Source: Bolinopsis microptera (taxonomy: Eukaryota; Ctenophora; Tentaculata; Lobata; Bolinopsidae). Taken from it: 64,000 nucleotides of DNA. The translations under genes were made by a program, and so were the position numbers. The stretch's first letter is position 1. Each line of letters starts with the position of its first letter. Under the pieces are notes generated by a model. That model made no database searches, was not told where the DNA came from, and saw only the letters and a program-made list of their open reading frames with translations. Below are positions 13,460 to 26,800 of the stretch, piece after piece. The stretch covers positions 15,612,837 through 15,676,836 of the forward strand of contig NC_087081.1 in assembly GCF_026151205.1 (NCBI RefSeq), written 5' to 3'.

Positions 13460-14770
13460 ATATCGACATGGCGGAAACCGTGTTAAAATGGTGGAAGCAC
13501 CAATTTTCTTTATCAGACAACCAACCCCCTGATAACCCGGATGTGCAGAAAGGTCCGACAGAAAGGTCCGACAGAAAGGCTGCCCTCTCCAGGTCCGACA
13601 GAAAGGCTGCCCTCTCCAGAAACCATTCATTCAATTTCCGCTACCAGGAAATATTGATACGGAAGAGGAATTGAGGAGATTAAACCGTTTCGTCTCTAAC
13701 ACCATAAAGGAAGCAGAGGTCACGACTAACTTAACAACACAACAAAAGGCTGACATTAGGTCATTAAAAAGTTGGGAAAACCTACACATCTCTGTGAGCG
13801 ACAAGGGAGGATTTTGTTGTTGCTGACAAACTGGTACACAGATCCCTGACCATCAACCACATATTACCACTACAGCAGGTGTTTACAAGTGGATCCCGTA
13901 ACGGGCGTGAACAACCTGTGGCGAGACCTACAGAAATCAGTTACAACAGACAGATCAAGGCAAAAACAACCGAACTTGAGAATCTCTGTAACAAACTTTG
14001 GCATGATATTTGTGACCACCAAGAACTCGGAGATAAGATGAGACGACTGTTTTCAGCGCATAACACCAAGCTACCAACACACTACACGCTCGTCAAGACT
14101 GATCACAAGATCACAGTGGGTCAGGACATATCCGAGTTAGAGTTAGAAAGTTTCAAGATGAGACTCATCATCTCCTGCATCGGCTCTCCTACACAACCTC
14201 AGGCGTGGCTAGTCACACAGATCCTTAACCCGCTCCTAAACCACGTCCCTTCCCATCTCTCTAACATCCATTCCCACCTCCAGGTCCTATCTAGTATCTC
14301 AAATTCCTCAAGAAGAACTCTCTAATCTCTCATTCTTTTATAGTGCCGATATTGCAGCATTGTATACTAATTTAGTTGCCGAACAATGTATAAACAATGT
14401 TTTAGAATTAGCAGAGGAGCATTGCACGGGACCCATTAGAAACTTTTAATTTATCATTACAAGATTACACGACATTAGGAATATTTTAGAAGTAGGTTTA
14501 AATAATTCATATTTTACGTTTAATAATCGACTGTATATACTGTATTATTAGGTTTGTTTATGGGTTACCCTCCTAGTCCTATTTTAGCAGTAGTCAGAGT
14601 TTATTTTTTTGAGAGAAACAGTATTTATATAGACAGTCATCAGATTACCAGATATGTTAGAATATTTTATGGGAGGTACATGGATGATGCTGGCTCAGTG
14701 TCTGACTGATCTGCACGAGCTAGCTGTACGATGAATTGACATCGTCAATTAAAGTATGACTATGAGCATG
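13460..14770 (+). pseudogene. Frame-broken Penelope-like reverse transcriptase
   Basis: Plus-strand pieces in different frames follow the order of Penelope-like RTs: LNRFVSNTIKEAEVTT at about 13680-13730; VSDKGG then, after a frameshift near 13808, DFVVADK; the open part at 13879-14325; SFYSADIAALYTNL near 14332-14375 (motif A region with the catalytic Asp); GLFMGYPPSPILAVV near 14550-14595 (motif B); and FYGRYMDDAGS near 14665-14700 (motif C, YMDD). Frameshifts and stops interrupt it at least three times. A short 27-bp direct duplication at 13555-13620 lies in the 5' part. No GIY-YIG domain was found downstream. The family call is secure, the ends are not. Confidence 0.85.
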
Positions 14771-15730
14771 GAGCATCTTTTTTCAGTTCGATGGAGGTCA
14801 TGATTCACTCAGCCAATATCTCGCCAGGGGAGCATTTTAACCCTATATATGTCGTGGGGGTGATTTGGAATCAGCGTCCAAAAACACTTCCGCGATTCAA
14901 GTTGGTTTTTACCTAATAGTAATACCTGGGGACCACAGGCTATTATGTTCATAATAAAGATTCGGCGGAATGACAGGCTGAGCGCCGCCCAGTAAGTTGG
15001 TTTCAACTGTCGGGGGGCTCTTTTAGAAAAATCTCCAAGATTGAGTGTAGAGTGATTTAGATTTATTTTAGCACGCTCGCTTAGTTTTAGTGTTTACTCT
15101 CTTTCTCAGTGAAAAGAACGATCGCTGAAAGGGAGAATGATCAATGCTTATGTGTTCATAAACACAAAAATTTACCCAATCTGTCAAATTTGTGTTCAGA
15201 AATTTACATATTTGAAAATGGGACAGAGTTTGGAAAATACGGATTTTGATCGTTTTGTTAAGTTTTCTGCTGTGGGCTTCATCCGACCGAGATCAAACTT
15301 CCAGCACCTCAATCGTGTCGTATGCCCATAGTTGAATGACTAATTGGTTGCGGGTGAGAAATTCAGTCAAAACTGTAAAATTTTGGTCCTGTGTAAAAAA
15401 GCTAGGCTTAAATCAAAATTCTAAAAATGCTATAATAGCTGCGCCTGCATATCATTTTTTTGCAATCTTGCTAACTATTGCTGCGAGTTTTCAACTTCAT
15501 TTGCAAGCTGACATTGGTTCATAATCATAGTTCATACGAAAGATATTCACGTTTTGGTAACCTTTTTGTGATTTATGCCGTTTGTACTGGAAAGATCTTG
15601 TCAAAAATAAAGTGTAGATAATAGAGTTAATTGATATTTTTATAATTTTAGATGAGCATTCGGTATTATTTACTTAATACTAAATAATATAACAGAACAA
15701 ATCAAAACAGATTAATTGAATCAATTATTT
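14771..15730. other. Non-coding; shares a module with other repeats in window
   Basis: The words CCAATATCTCGCCAGG and GGGGAGCATTTTAA at about 14811-14840, and GATTGAGTGTAGAGTGATTTAG near 15040 (written here as related to the copy at 28.97-29.05 kb), recur at 28970-29050. The first word also recurs near 42790-42815. This marks a dispersed repeat fragment. Two short plus-strand frames (15137-15331 and 15336-15524) have no recognised domain. Confidence 0.45.
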
Positions 15731-16913
15731 CTAATGTTCTCGAATGTTCTGGAAAGATTTCATGTACTCAAAGTTTCCAAAAATTTTAGCTAGTCGACGG
15801 AACATCTTCGAACCGTAGATATACTGAATAATGAAGTATTTTTCTACGTTTTGAGGAATCATCATTTCTTCTCGCTCTTCCTCGATCGCCAAAATTATCT
15901 GAAAATGAAATTTATAGTCATCATTCGAATAGAAATAAGTTGTACACTTATATTGCAATCGTAAAACTAAAGGAAAGGGAAAATAAAATTGTTCGTCACT
16001 GACACTGCAGATATCATTCACCTTTGTGTTATAATTATAGAAATGATATTATTATTTATTCTATTAAAATCCTAATCTGTTGATCTTAATCATTTAATTA
16101 TACCAATTAATTATACTGATTATACTAATTATAATTGATTACCTTGCTAGCAGCGTGATCAGGCTCAATTGCTGGAAACATCCTGTTGAGCTTCACCGTA
16201 CAATTGTTAAACATTCCCGTGTTCATAAGATGAGGGAATATGGTGGTAACTTTAACATTAGTGATCCCACAGCAGTCGTGCTCGTACTGCAGACCCCGGC
16301 TGAACCCCACAACGGCGTGTTTTGAGGCCCCGTAGTCTACCATCCGCGGACACGGACCCAGTCCCGCTATGGACGCAACATTCGTGATATGTCCTCCTTT
16401 TTCCAGCATGTCAGGGTAAAACACTTTGGTGAGGTGCATGGGCCCTAGCCCATTGACGTTCATAACTTTGGTATATCTTTCTATGGGGGTCTCTGAGAAA
16501 AGCTTCCCAAAAACTATCCCAGCATTGTTGATGAGGTATTCCAGATGTCCCCCTGCAGCGATGTTTTCATCCACACTTTCCTTTAACTTGGTCACACTAT
16601 CCGGGTCACTCACGTCACATTTGTACACGTGCACCGTGCAATCCTGTCTTGACCCGTATTCTTCTTTCACTTTCTCATTCAACTTATCGTTCACATCCAC
16701 ACAATGAATGGTGTTACCATCTCGTGCTAGCTTTTTCAGAAGTAAGTTCCCGATTCCTTGTCCGGTTCCTGTGATAAGAATGTGGTTGTTTTTTAGCTCC
16801 TTGCGGGGCCTAGAACGAGAGATGAAGTAGAACACTTCGAGAAGAAATGTTGATATTAGCTGAACATGAAAGATGAGAATCTCCAGCCACCAGCTAAAGG
16901 TGCTATTTTCCAT
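15731..16913 (-). CDS. SDR16C-type short-chain dehydrogenase (retinol/steroid dehydrogenase-like)
   Basis: Minus-strand gene of two exons, 16913-16143 and 15898-15731, joined at phase 0 across a 244-bp GT-AG intron (acceptor TTTTCAG). The product is 312 residues, the usual size for RDHE2/HSD17B11 relatives. A hydrophobic N-terminus (about residues 8-30) suggests a membrane anchor in the ER or lipid droplet. The Rossmann cofactor motif TGTGQGIG is at 48-55, NNAG at 129-132, and the catalytic set is Ser181, Tyr194 and Lys198 (YGASK). D73 after the second strand, as in CVDVN, suggests NAD preference. Family members oxidise or reduce retinoids or steroids; the substrate here cannot be told. The second exon supplies the IP...P-type C-terminal region ending in REH. 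The start is the first ATG, just before the anchor. The gene appears intact. Confidence 0.9.
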
Positions 16914-19541
16914 TTTACTTTTCGCTACAGGATATTTGTATGGTTAATCATGTTAAACAAATTTTATAATACAAACTATATTTTTATCCTAAATTAGAAG
17001 CCGTTCTATAAAATTACATATCTTTATAATTATAAGGAAATGTCATATCAATTATCATATGAACTGTATACGCGTATAGTATACGTATAGTATACGCGTA
17101 CGGCAAGCAAACTGTAAAAAAAGAATCTCCGATGACCGCCGATTCATAATTCTGATGATATAATGTACGGTAAACATGTGCTATTATAGTACAGCAACGA
17201 TAAGCTGATTAATTTAAGCTCAAAATTGCAATATAATTACATTAAGAAAGGCCAAATTCTGGCGGTTGTAGTATGAGTATTATAGTCGATAAAAAGATAG
17301 TATAAACTAAGAAATTCGAAATGGTTCAACAAATCAACAGTTCAACAGGCAGAAGTGTAAGAGGGAAGGAGAGATAACAATAATTGCGACTCTGCAAGAG
17401 AGATTGAATTAGTCCATTCATGAACTTCTTTGTGTGCTATCTTATGGAAATAGTACTTCTTATCATGTCATATTATGAGATAACTTCGTTAATATTAACG
17501 ACAGTCGTAATGAAAACCACGAGATGGCTGGGGCGTGGTATCGTCAAGTATCAGTCATAAATTGCATATGAATGTTTGTACAATTTTATGTTATTATTAA
17601 ATAAATATTCAATGTAAAATAATACATTATGTATACATTATTTTTGAATTACATCGAATATACATTATACATTTAATGTACATATTACATGTATAATGTA
17701 TAATGTATAATGTATATTCAATGTACATGTAGGTCGAACCAAGTGTATGCCTAGCATACGAGAATGTGAGGACAATTTTAACGGTATAAGGAAAATGAAC
17801 AAAAGGAGAAATGTCGTTCAAATTGATTTATTCTGGCCCTTTGAAATCAAGGCTGGCAAGGTTCAACAACAATTGCATAATAATGCGGGAGAAATAACGG
17901 TCAAGTTACGCACCCGTGACAGTGCAGCATGACGTGGTAGTTCCACTTACACTGAGCATGACACTGGTAGCACGCTAGTAAATCGGTAATTCTACTTCCG
18001 ACTGATAAGTGAAACTCCGGGGCAGATGTGATACTTCCCAAACGAGTAGCATGGAAAAAAGTCAGGCAAATATAAGGAGGATACTTGGTAATTCTAAGTG
18101 AAATAATTTTAAAAATTGTTTGATTGTAACCAATCGATTATAATTTAAGTCTATTCCTAAATCCTAAATGCTATTCAAACGCAAAATTGCAATCCACAAG
18201 CTGAAGCACAAAGCTTTCAATTCGCATTGAAAATGTTCAATATGTGATAACGCCTTGTAATGCTAATCTTTTAACAGCAACATAATTTTCTGGATAACAT
18301 GGCCGACAAGATGTTTGTTAAGTGCATATCATATTATATACATGTATACACTGTATATACACTAGGTGTATAACAGTTGTAATATAAAATCATTGAATTT
18401 AAACTTTCAAGACTCAAGAATTTGACGACGAACTCCAAGTCCAATAATCAACTGGCAAATACAAAAAAATAACAGAGGACACCTTTATTTATAACAGTTA
18501 CTAATAATTGCTGATCGCAGCAACAATTGTAATTTAAAACTGACCATATCAACTATACTGCACACTCTTAACACCACGTAACAGCCTATATAACACACTG
18601 TATAACTATAAACACGTAACAAGGAGTTTCTTAACTACATTATCTGTAAAAGGGTAGTAGGTACGTGATGGGGGCCGACTTAACTACTTCCTAGGCTGGC
18701 TGCAGGTTTCTTTGCTTATCGCACTCATTTAAATGTATAATCGAACAAGTGCGTATATGATGTGCACGTGCGTATAATGTGCATCTGTGCAAGTTGTATA
18801 TCGTGTGCATATGTCTTTTATCGACATAATTTTTATGGAGATTATGCTCTTTTGATCAAACAAGTGTAGGAAATGTTTCATTCAAAACTTATGAGCTGTT
18901 TAAAACATTTTAACTACAATACCGTCCCTCGTCACCCAGAAGGAAAGTTTTAAAAAAATTTCGATCCCTCCTTCCCAATTTGTCAAACTCAAACAAATAA
19001 AACACAGTTATCCGGTTTTTTGAACTCACAATTAATGCAGATTCTGAAATAATTTCTGCACGATTGTATAGCAAAGTGAAAAGTCTTTTTTTTTGTTTTT
19101 TGTTTTTTTCTCTTTTTTCTTTGGTTTTGTATCTTTTAATCTTTTTTTTGTTTTTATGATATGGTAAAATATATTAACTGAAAATATGCAAATGTAGAAT
19201 ATCTTCGTGTGATGAAATGTATCCCTGTCTGTCCTTCTTTATCTATGTTTCTTGAAAGGATGCGTCATCCATTTCAATCATTGGTCAACTAGTGGTTACT
19301 CCATTTCCAACCAGGTTTAGCTTTGTGTAGAGGTGTAGGTACTTGTTGTACAATATTTGTATATTTCAGTTCACGTTATCTTTTCTCATAACGACACCGT
19401 TCTGTGAATTTTAAGGTTAAGTTAAAGAAAACTACTTCTTTAACAGTTTAACAGTTTACCTACTCGAATAAGACCTATGTAATTGTAAAATTTTATAAGT
19501 TTATATAGTTATATAAAATTGAATTCGTGTAAGACGCTAAC
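16914..19541. other. AT-rich intergenic/intronic stretch
   Basis: No exon was recognised. It holds palindromic TATACGCG/GTATAC words at 17068-17102, a TGTATAATGTATAAT-type microsatellite at about 17630-17725, and a T-rich run near 19085-19150. The 3' exon or exons of the minus-strand membrane-protein gene must lie here, or the gene uses a stop just after the donor, but I could not pick one out. Confidence 0.5.
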
Positions 19542-21553
19542 CTGAATAACGAAAAGATTTGATTTCAGAGGAGATTCATACAGGATAGCCCCGTCACTTT
19601 TTCGTTGAATTTGAAGAATAGGGTTTGTGCTCAGAGAATGTTCTGCTATAAGAGCTTCGTTTTTCTTTTGGAGTTTTTTGTTGGCAATGATAGTCCAATA
19701 GTTGAGACTCTTAGGTTTGCCGAATATGGACCTCCTTTTCCTGACTGCTCCTGGTCGGAACATGATCTTCTTCGCATGTTTTGGCGGGGGAGTTTGTGTC
19801 GCTAATAGAGCGTTCTTATTTTTTGGTTGTTGACGCCGAGCAGTCGTTAATGTGGACTTTGCTTCTGGACGTCGGATCTTTGGATCATTGAGCTGGGACG
19901 TGGAAGAGAGCTTTTGAGCGGCCAGTGTTACTTTATTAGGTGAGAGTTTGCGAGGACACTCTTCAAGAGGCACTGGGGTGACAGGAGAGGGGTTTGGTGG
20001 GAGGATGGCGGGAGTCGAGGATATAACATCATCTCTTTCCACTTCGATACACAGCGAGTCTCCCTTCTTTTCTACTTTCAGTGTTTCTTCTGTGGCTGTA
20101 TCCGGCACAGTCTGGTCCGTATTTCTTTTAAGATATTTTTGATTCAATCTTCTTTCCCTCGCAGACGACAGCCTATTAGCTGTGGCAAGCTTGGATCTGG
20201 TGATTTCAGGACTGACTGTGGACATTATTTCATCTAAATTGGTGATCACTCTTTCGGCTTCTGATTGTAATTCCTGGTTCTTAATCCTTTAATCTTGTGT
20301 TTAGGAGGTGGTCTTCGTGAAGGTTTCTTGGAAGAACTCTTTACCGCAAGCTTCGGGGTTAAAGTGGGCGATGTTTCTTTAACTGCGTATTGTTCCATCT
20401 TCTGTGGATCCCGACTAATCATCTCAATTTCCTGACCAGATGTTTCATTCTTTACTTTATCTTCGCCAAAAGACAGTGAAACGCTATCCGATACTTTGAA
20501 TTCGTATGGTGACCATTTGGCATTTTCGTCCCCAGAAATGAAAACAAGTTCACCAGGTTCAAGATCCTGAGGGATAAACTTGTATTTGTTGGGCCAGATG
20601 AGCTTCTTCTGATGTTTGGGGAAAGGATAGTGACACTTTACCAACTCTCCTGGGCTCAACTCCGTGTCTGATACGTCCATGGCCGGGTAAATCTGAAATA
20701 AACTTGTGGACAACTTGTCTAATTTAAGCATTTTTTTTGTCCGTCAAATTTAGTAATTTAGAAATTGGGGCGTTAAAATTAGTCAGAGAAATGTGATCAT
20801 GACCGTCCCAAAAAGGGGGAGGACCGTCCCAAAAAGGGGGAGGACTTGTACCTTTAAAGTAGTCCGCTTGTTCCTCTCGTTACGGCTTCTCAGGGGTCGT
20901 CTTCTTCGTTTTCTTTGCGAAACTTTTTCCATGCTGGTCATCTTCGCTAGCGGGTGTTCTTTTTGAGCTTCCTTCAGTTTCAATTTCATAAGCATACGCT
21001 GCTTGTGATAGTTCTTTGGTTTAAAATCGGTCTGACTCTGTGATTTTACTATTTCTTGATCTTCTTCTGGTTTCATTTCTTCCTGTAGTCCACTTTCGAG
21101 ATCTTTGTTAATGCCGTTATCTTTTTCTAAAAGTTTCGATAGTTCTGAAACCTTCTTCGTGGTCTTAACAAAGAATCCGACCATCAGACATGCTAGCAGG
21201 ATGGCAGTTAAAACAGCTATGAAACTGAGTATAAAAGCAACTTTTATTGCGGAGTCATCAGATCCGTCGATTTCTAGGATTTCGTCAATAGGCGATGCCG
21301 AAGTAGAATTGCTGTCGCTGATATTCTGAAGTTCTGATACAGTGAACGTGGAACTGGAGCAGCGGAGAGCGGCACTGTGAGTGCCCAGATGAATAGGATA
21401 ATCCTGGTCATCGAATTGAACTTGATGTGTTTTTGAAAGTTTGCTAATGTATAACTGTAAACAGTGACAGAGATTGCAACGAATATTAATGGTAAAGAAA
21501 GAATTTGATCGCGTGTAAAAGACAAGCGCGAACAGTGAAATAAATTGCGCCAT
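19542..21553 (-). CDS. Single-pass membrane protein of unknown family (3' end incomplete)
   Basis: Minus-strand gene, proposed exons 21553-20852, 20692-20345 and 20273-19542, all joined at phase 0. Exon 3 ends at a CAG/GTTAGC donor, so at least one further exon is missing. Exon 1 starts at an ATG in the context ACCATGG. It has a hydrophobic N-terminus, two N-glycosylation sequons (Asn77, Asn82), a clear transmembrane helix at about 105-129, then a basic cytoplasmic part (QRKRRRRP at 213-220). The first intron (159 bp; donor AAG/GTACAAG, acceptor TTTATTTCAG) is well supported. Exons 2 and 3 are rich in Pro, Ser, Lys and Arg, with no domain I recognise. The 71-bp second intron is weak; if retained, translation stops at 20246. 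It could therefore be two isoforms, or two genes. Confidence 0.6.
20800..20845. repeat. 22-bp tandem duplication in an intron
   Basis: GACCGTCCCAAAAAGGGGGAG occurs twice in a row within the first intron of the membrane-protein gene, a few bases from its donor site (20850-20851). If unspliced, the repeat reads as VLPLFGT twice. Confidence 0.9.
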
Positions 21554-22225
21554 GGTAACCACGGCGCCCACGTGCCGAATCGCGCGACGGTATGATCAGT
21601 GCGCCTTGCGCGCTGATTTAACTAAATTTATTAGTTGACGACTCTCATCAATCTCCCATGATCCCTTCAAAATAATACCACATATCACTCTTTCTTGTGG
21701 TCATGTGATCTAAAAGCTTAAAAGATGAATTATATCTCAGGTGTTATGTGATCTGGACAATAAACTAGCTCAGAGGAAACATTTCCCGTTTGTTGATTTG
21801 CTGATCAGTTACAGCAAGTACAAAATGACACTCGACGATTACTACGAGAAGAATTACCCAGAGATAGATCTTGATTCTTGATTTAGTCTTTTAGTGTTTC
21901 ATAAAACTGTTTAATTTCATAAAAACCTCAAACACTTCTAAAATATTAAATGTATGTGTCTGAGATTCTTCAAAATGAGGAAGACTTGTTTCAAATCGTA
22001 CAGCTGGTTGGTAAATCTTCCTTATTTAAGATTTTGTTAAGCTAAACTTATATCGACTTACTCGACTTTATAGGGTGGCTTTATGTCCGAGCAGATATGA
22101 CCTTTATCCAAATCTGTCTATATTCAGCGTAAACTTGTTTATCATTTATCTCCCAGAGGATAAGCTTATAGCTTAATAGGTGAGAAGCTCGTCATGTCTG
22201 GCGAGATGACCGGCTAGCATCATCC
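21554..22225. other. Upstream region of membrane-protein gene
   Basis: A CpG-rich patch (CACGTGCCGAATCGCGCG, 21569-21590) lies just upstream of the proposed start and may be part of the promoter. Beyond that the stretch is AT-rich with no gene seen. Confidence 0.4.
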
Positions 22226-22510
22226 TCCGCTCAGCTATCTTATCAGATGCTCTAATGAGTAATGAGTAATGAGTAATGAATAGACTTCGTTAGTCTGACG
22301 CTTTGACCAGTATATCTTATCAGATGCTCTAATGAGTAATGAGTAATGAATAGCAAATAGACTTCGTTAGTCTGACGCTCTGACCAGTCTATCTTATCAG
22401 ATGCTCTAATGAGTAACGAATAGACTTCGTTATAGTTAGTCTGACGCTTCGTTATACTTATAGTCTGACGCTTCGTTATATTGTTATTATATAGTCTGCC
22501 GCTCTGACCA
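22226..22510. repeat. Tandem repeat around ATCTTATCAGATGCTCTAATG
   Basis: Three to four copies of a ~65-75-bp unit: TCTTATCAGATGCTCTAATG, then GAGTA/ATGAGTA iterations, then TAGACTTCGTTAGTCTGACG and CTCTGACCAGTCTA. Copies differ in the number of internal ATGAGTA words, and the right end degrades into shorter TTCGTTAT/AGTCTGACGC repeats. Confidence 0.85.
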
Positions 22511-23869
22511 ATCTATGTGATATCCTCAGAATTCTCGTATAACATCCATCTATTACAAACATAGATCAACTTCAAGATGAACGCAGACATCGATCAAGAT
22601 GACAATAATCACAATTTGATATTGAATATCATTGTGGTTATCGATGGCATGCACCCCTCCACCGTCCCTCCTACAATGAAATGATGGGCACTGGGCAGCG
22701 TCTGACAAGGGAATAAAGATGTGAAGAATGTGTTAAAACGATCTTTATACAGTTATACTTATTTAAGCAAATTATTACAACTTTACAAGACAACTGTTTA
22801 TCTGGATACTGGTGGGTAATTGAAGGGTTTGATGGTCAATGCTGAGTTGATTTCTAAATCTTCCTCAACTCTCCACCTGAAGGCAGGTCAATTATATTTT
22901 TATAGTATGGTTACTTTTTCGTATATTTATTCTATTTCTTTTCTGGAAATTGTATAGTTTTTGAAAACATTTTTTTGACCCACGCATTTAATTTGTAAAA
23001 ATCATAATATTTGTGAAAAATAACTACGACCCTTATTTAATCTGATCTATAAGTTTGACCAAAAAATAATTTTCGTTTGTCCGGCACTAAATAATATGGC
23101 TACTAACTTAATTTTCGGAAAAAAATATTTTTGTTGAATGATCATAAAGTGAAGTATGGCGATAATATGGTTAAGTGGTAAGATCATGGTATCATTAGTC
23201 AATGACTCTAGACAGGGTTATTGATATGGTATGTCCACTCATACATCTATCTATCTATTAAAGTATTAACGGGTGATACTCGTAAAGACTAAAATATTTG
23301 TTCCGGCCAATACAAGACCGTCGACGAGTCCAACTCGGCACGCGTTTTGGTAGGTAGGTTATAACTTTATAATGACCCACAAATACCTACAAATACAGCT
23401 ATTATATGTAAACATATCAAATTAGTCTTTAACTCCTATAAGACTCAATAATAAGAGCATTAATCAGAGTTCTCACTTTTTAACCATCGTTAAAACTGTC
23501 TTTTTTAATTCTGGTGGTGGTATTAAACTTAAAAACACTTAAGAGTCGTTTTAGTCCTTTATCGTCCGACCTAATCTGTACGGCTTAAATTTTACGAAAT
23601 AATAAATCACTCTTACCGTAAGCAGTAATTATTAATTAGTATGCAGCCAAAGGAACATAATTTGGCCCCATCATATCAGGGCCAGTCGAAATTAGGGTTG
23701 ATATGGTGGAATGAAACAGTGTCAAATAACATGCGTAATCGGTATAGTAACTGAATGATTGAGATAATAATTAAATTCACTGCGAAATTGAATCAATATG
23801 AATAATTAGAAGTAACTGAGCAATTGAATTAATAATAATAATTAAAGTAACAGCTGATCAATTGAATTA
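22511..23869. other. Repeat-derived stretch, no gene
   Basis: Contains ACAAACATAGATCAACTTCA at about 22557, shared with 31220 and in part 32930. It is followed by a short frame starting MNADIDQDDNN (22577) whose relative occurs at 31240. The rest is AT-rich without recognisable content. Confidence 0.45.
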
Positions 23870-26800
23870 ATAATTTAGGTAACTGCAAAATTGATTGACT
23901 GATTAAAGTTATTAAGTAGCTGAGTAACTTAGTTACTGAGTAGCGGAGAAAGTGAGTTGCCGAGACACAAATCAAAGTAACCCAGTTATTACCCGAATTG
24001 TTTAAGGGTACAGGGTAGCTGTGTTGGATACGCACGAGATTATGAAAACGAGACAATATTAATATTATACCAATATAACTAGCATGCTCAACTGTTCTGC
24101 AAATTAACAAGAGCTATACCTCATTTCTTTGAACTTAATTGTGGTAGCGGACACTTGGAAGCTAAACCAGCTATATAAACGGAAACCAAATAAAGTCCGA
24201 TAAGGTAGTTTTAAAGTGTTTACGTTAAAGTGTTTGTCTCAACTCTGAAATCAGTAACCTAGTACTTAAAAGGAACATTGATATATGGCCCCGCCTAAAT
24301 GTTAGGAAATAATAAATAATAAATTTAAAGTAACTGTTACTGGGTGGCGCTGATCAGCCTGTCATTCTGCTGAATCTCTGTGTTTATGAACACAGCCTGT
24401 GGTCACTAGGTAAGGTAACTGCGAAATTGATTGACTGATTAAAGTAATTAAGTAGCTGAGTTAATAAGTAACTAAGCAGCTGAGGAAGCCAAGTGAGTTA
24501 TCGACTCACAAATCAAAGGTAAAGTAACATTATCTAAGCTATTACCCAAACTGTTTGGGGGTACAGGGTAGCTGTAAGTGTACTGGATAATGCAGGCGCT
24601 ATACGCACGTGATTAATCTTACTATATATAAAGCGAGACGATATATATATATTTATTTATCTGTGCCATTTTACTGACACCACGGCATCAACTTTAACAC
24701 GACTTTCCGCAAAAACCGTAAAAGATATGCAACTGAAACTTTTTTGACTGGGTCAAATGCTTTAATGGCCTTCAAATCAGCATGAAAAAATAAAAAATTG
24801 GCCAAGAAATAGGAGTTTTAGAGCCCAAAATTTGGACCCCCAAGTGGTGTCAAAAACGCGAATTAAATAAGTAATAATTATTTTAGTCTCTTGACACCAC
24901 TTCAGGGTTAGACGGGTTCCTGCTAGTATTATGAAAACAAGACTGTATTATAAGCCTGCAAACTTGCAATAGATTTCTATAGTCGCCTTGAAAGCACTGA
25001 AAATTAACTTCTCTCCGCTGCATTTCACGAGCAGATTATGCTGGGCCTTCCTTGGTACAGTGGCACACCAACATCTCCAAATAAATCTTCTCACCGAATA
25101 TAACTTCCCCCACTCATCCTCTTCAAAATCTAAGCTCTCTACCCAAATCAGTCACAACATGAGGAAAGAATTTGTGGATGTTTGGTGTTGTCTTCGCTCC
25201 CCCTCCCCCCTCTCTCTCGCTCGATCTTTAGGTGCTCGCTCTTTACTGGACGGCGCTCATAATTGACATGACCCGGCCTAAATGCATTAGTAAATAACAT
25301 AATTAAGACTGCGAAATTGATTGAGTTTGACTGAGTAGCTGAGCGTCGAGCGAGCCAAGTGAGTTGCCGAGCGCTATAACTAGACTCTCAGTTTAACTTT
25401 AAGACAGTTATTGTCTGTTTGAGAGTAGTAGCTAATGGCAATGCCAATGCTATTTAATTGTACGTGGATACGCACGAGATTATAAAAACGAGACAACATT
25501 ATACCAATACTTATAGCATGCTCAACTGTTCTGTAAAATAATAAGAGCCATACCTTATGGCTCATTTCTCTGAACTTAATTGTGGTAGCGGACACGTGGA
25601 AACCAAATAAAGTCCGATAAGGTAGTTTTAAAGTGTTTGTCTCAACTCTGCAATCAGTAACCTACTCAAAGGGAACATTGGTATATGGCCCCGCTAGGAT
25701 GTTAGGAAATAATAAATTTGAGGGCAGTCAGCATTCTTGCTCCCCTTTCTCTCTTTCTCTCTTTGGGTACTTGCTCTTTACTGGACGGCGCTCATAATAA
25801 TTTCACTTGTTACTGTTGCTCTGTTGGTATCTCGAATTTTTAACTTTAACTAACTTCTGGTCATACATCCGGATCCCGATGGCACTCTCGTGGCACTCTT
25901 GTCACTTGTGGCACTATGGCGGCACTCTCGTGTCACTATGGCGGAAAATTGCCAACTTTCAATCATGTTCGTTCAAAAGCATAAGAGAATAAGACAATCA
26001 TTATACCTTAATCATTATCTTTTCACAATAACCACGGTGTCATAAAAGCATTACCCTTTATTTACTAGCCTTGTCGACAATTATAAATAGCAACTCTTCA
26101 ATCAATCGCTTTATCAGCATTCCAATTGTTATTTACAATCGTGATCTGGTCACGTGTCACATGCTATCAGCATGTGAAAAAATCCTGTCGCGATGAAATT
26201 GAGAGATTCTCCCAGATCTCTGGATCATAATTTTTTAAAAATTATTAAATTAAAATTAACATTCCAACATTCCAATTACCGTAGCACGAGCTACGTAGGT
26301 TGGAATGTTATTATGCGGTGGTGGTTAAATGGTGTTTTTGACTAACGTAACCTACTCGAAAGGAATATTGACATGGCCCGGCCTAAATGCATTAGGAAAT
26401 AATATAATTAAGACTGCGAAATTGATTGAGTTTGACTGAGTATCTGAGCGTCGAGCGAGCTGAGTGGGTTGCCGAGCGCTAGACTCTCAGTTTAAGACAG
26501 TTGTCTGTTTGAGAGTAATAGCTATGTACGTGAATACGCACGAGATTATGAAAACTAGACAATATTATACCAATACTAGCATGCTCAACTGTTCTGTAAA
26601 ATAATAAGAGCCATACCTTATGGCTCATTTCTCTGAAATTAATTGTGGTAGCGGACACGTGGAAGCTAAACCCTTATATATAAATGGAAACCAAATGAAG
26701 TCCGATAAGGTAGTTTTAAAGTGTTTATGTTAAATCGTTTGTCTCAACTCTGAAATCAGTAACCTACTCAAAGGGAACATTGATATATGGCCCCGCTAGG

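Noticed and set aside
16426-16707. 93-codon plus-strand frame
   Set aside because: Antisense shadow of the SDR exon.
21274-21525. Signal-peptide-like frame (MTRIILFIWALTVPLSAAP) on the minus strand
   Set aside because: Overlaps exon 1 of the membrane-protein gene in another frame. Only an unseen splice could link it to the main frame, so it is kept as a remote alternative.
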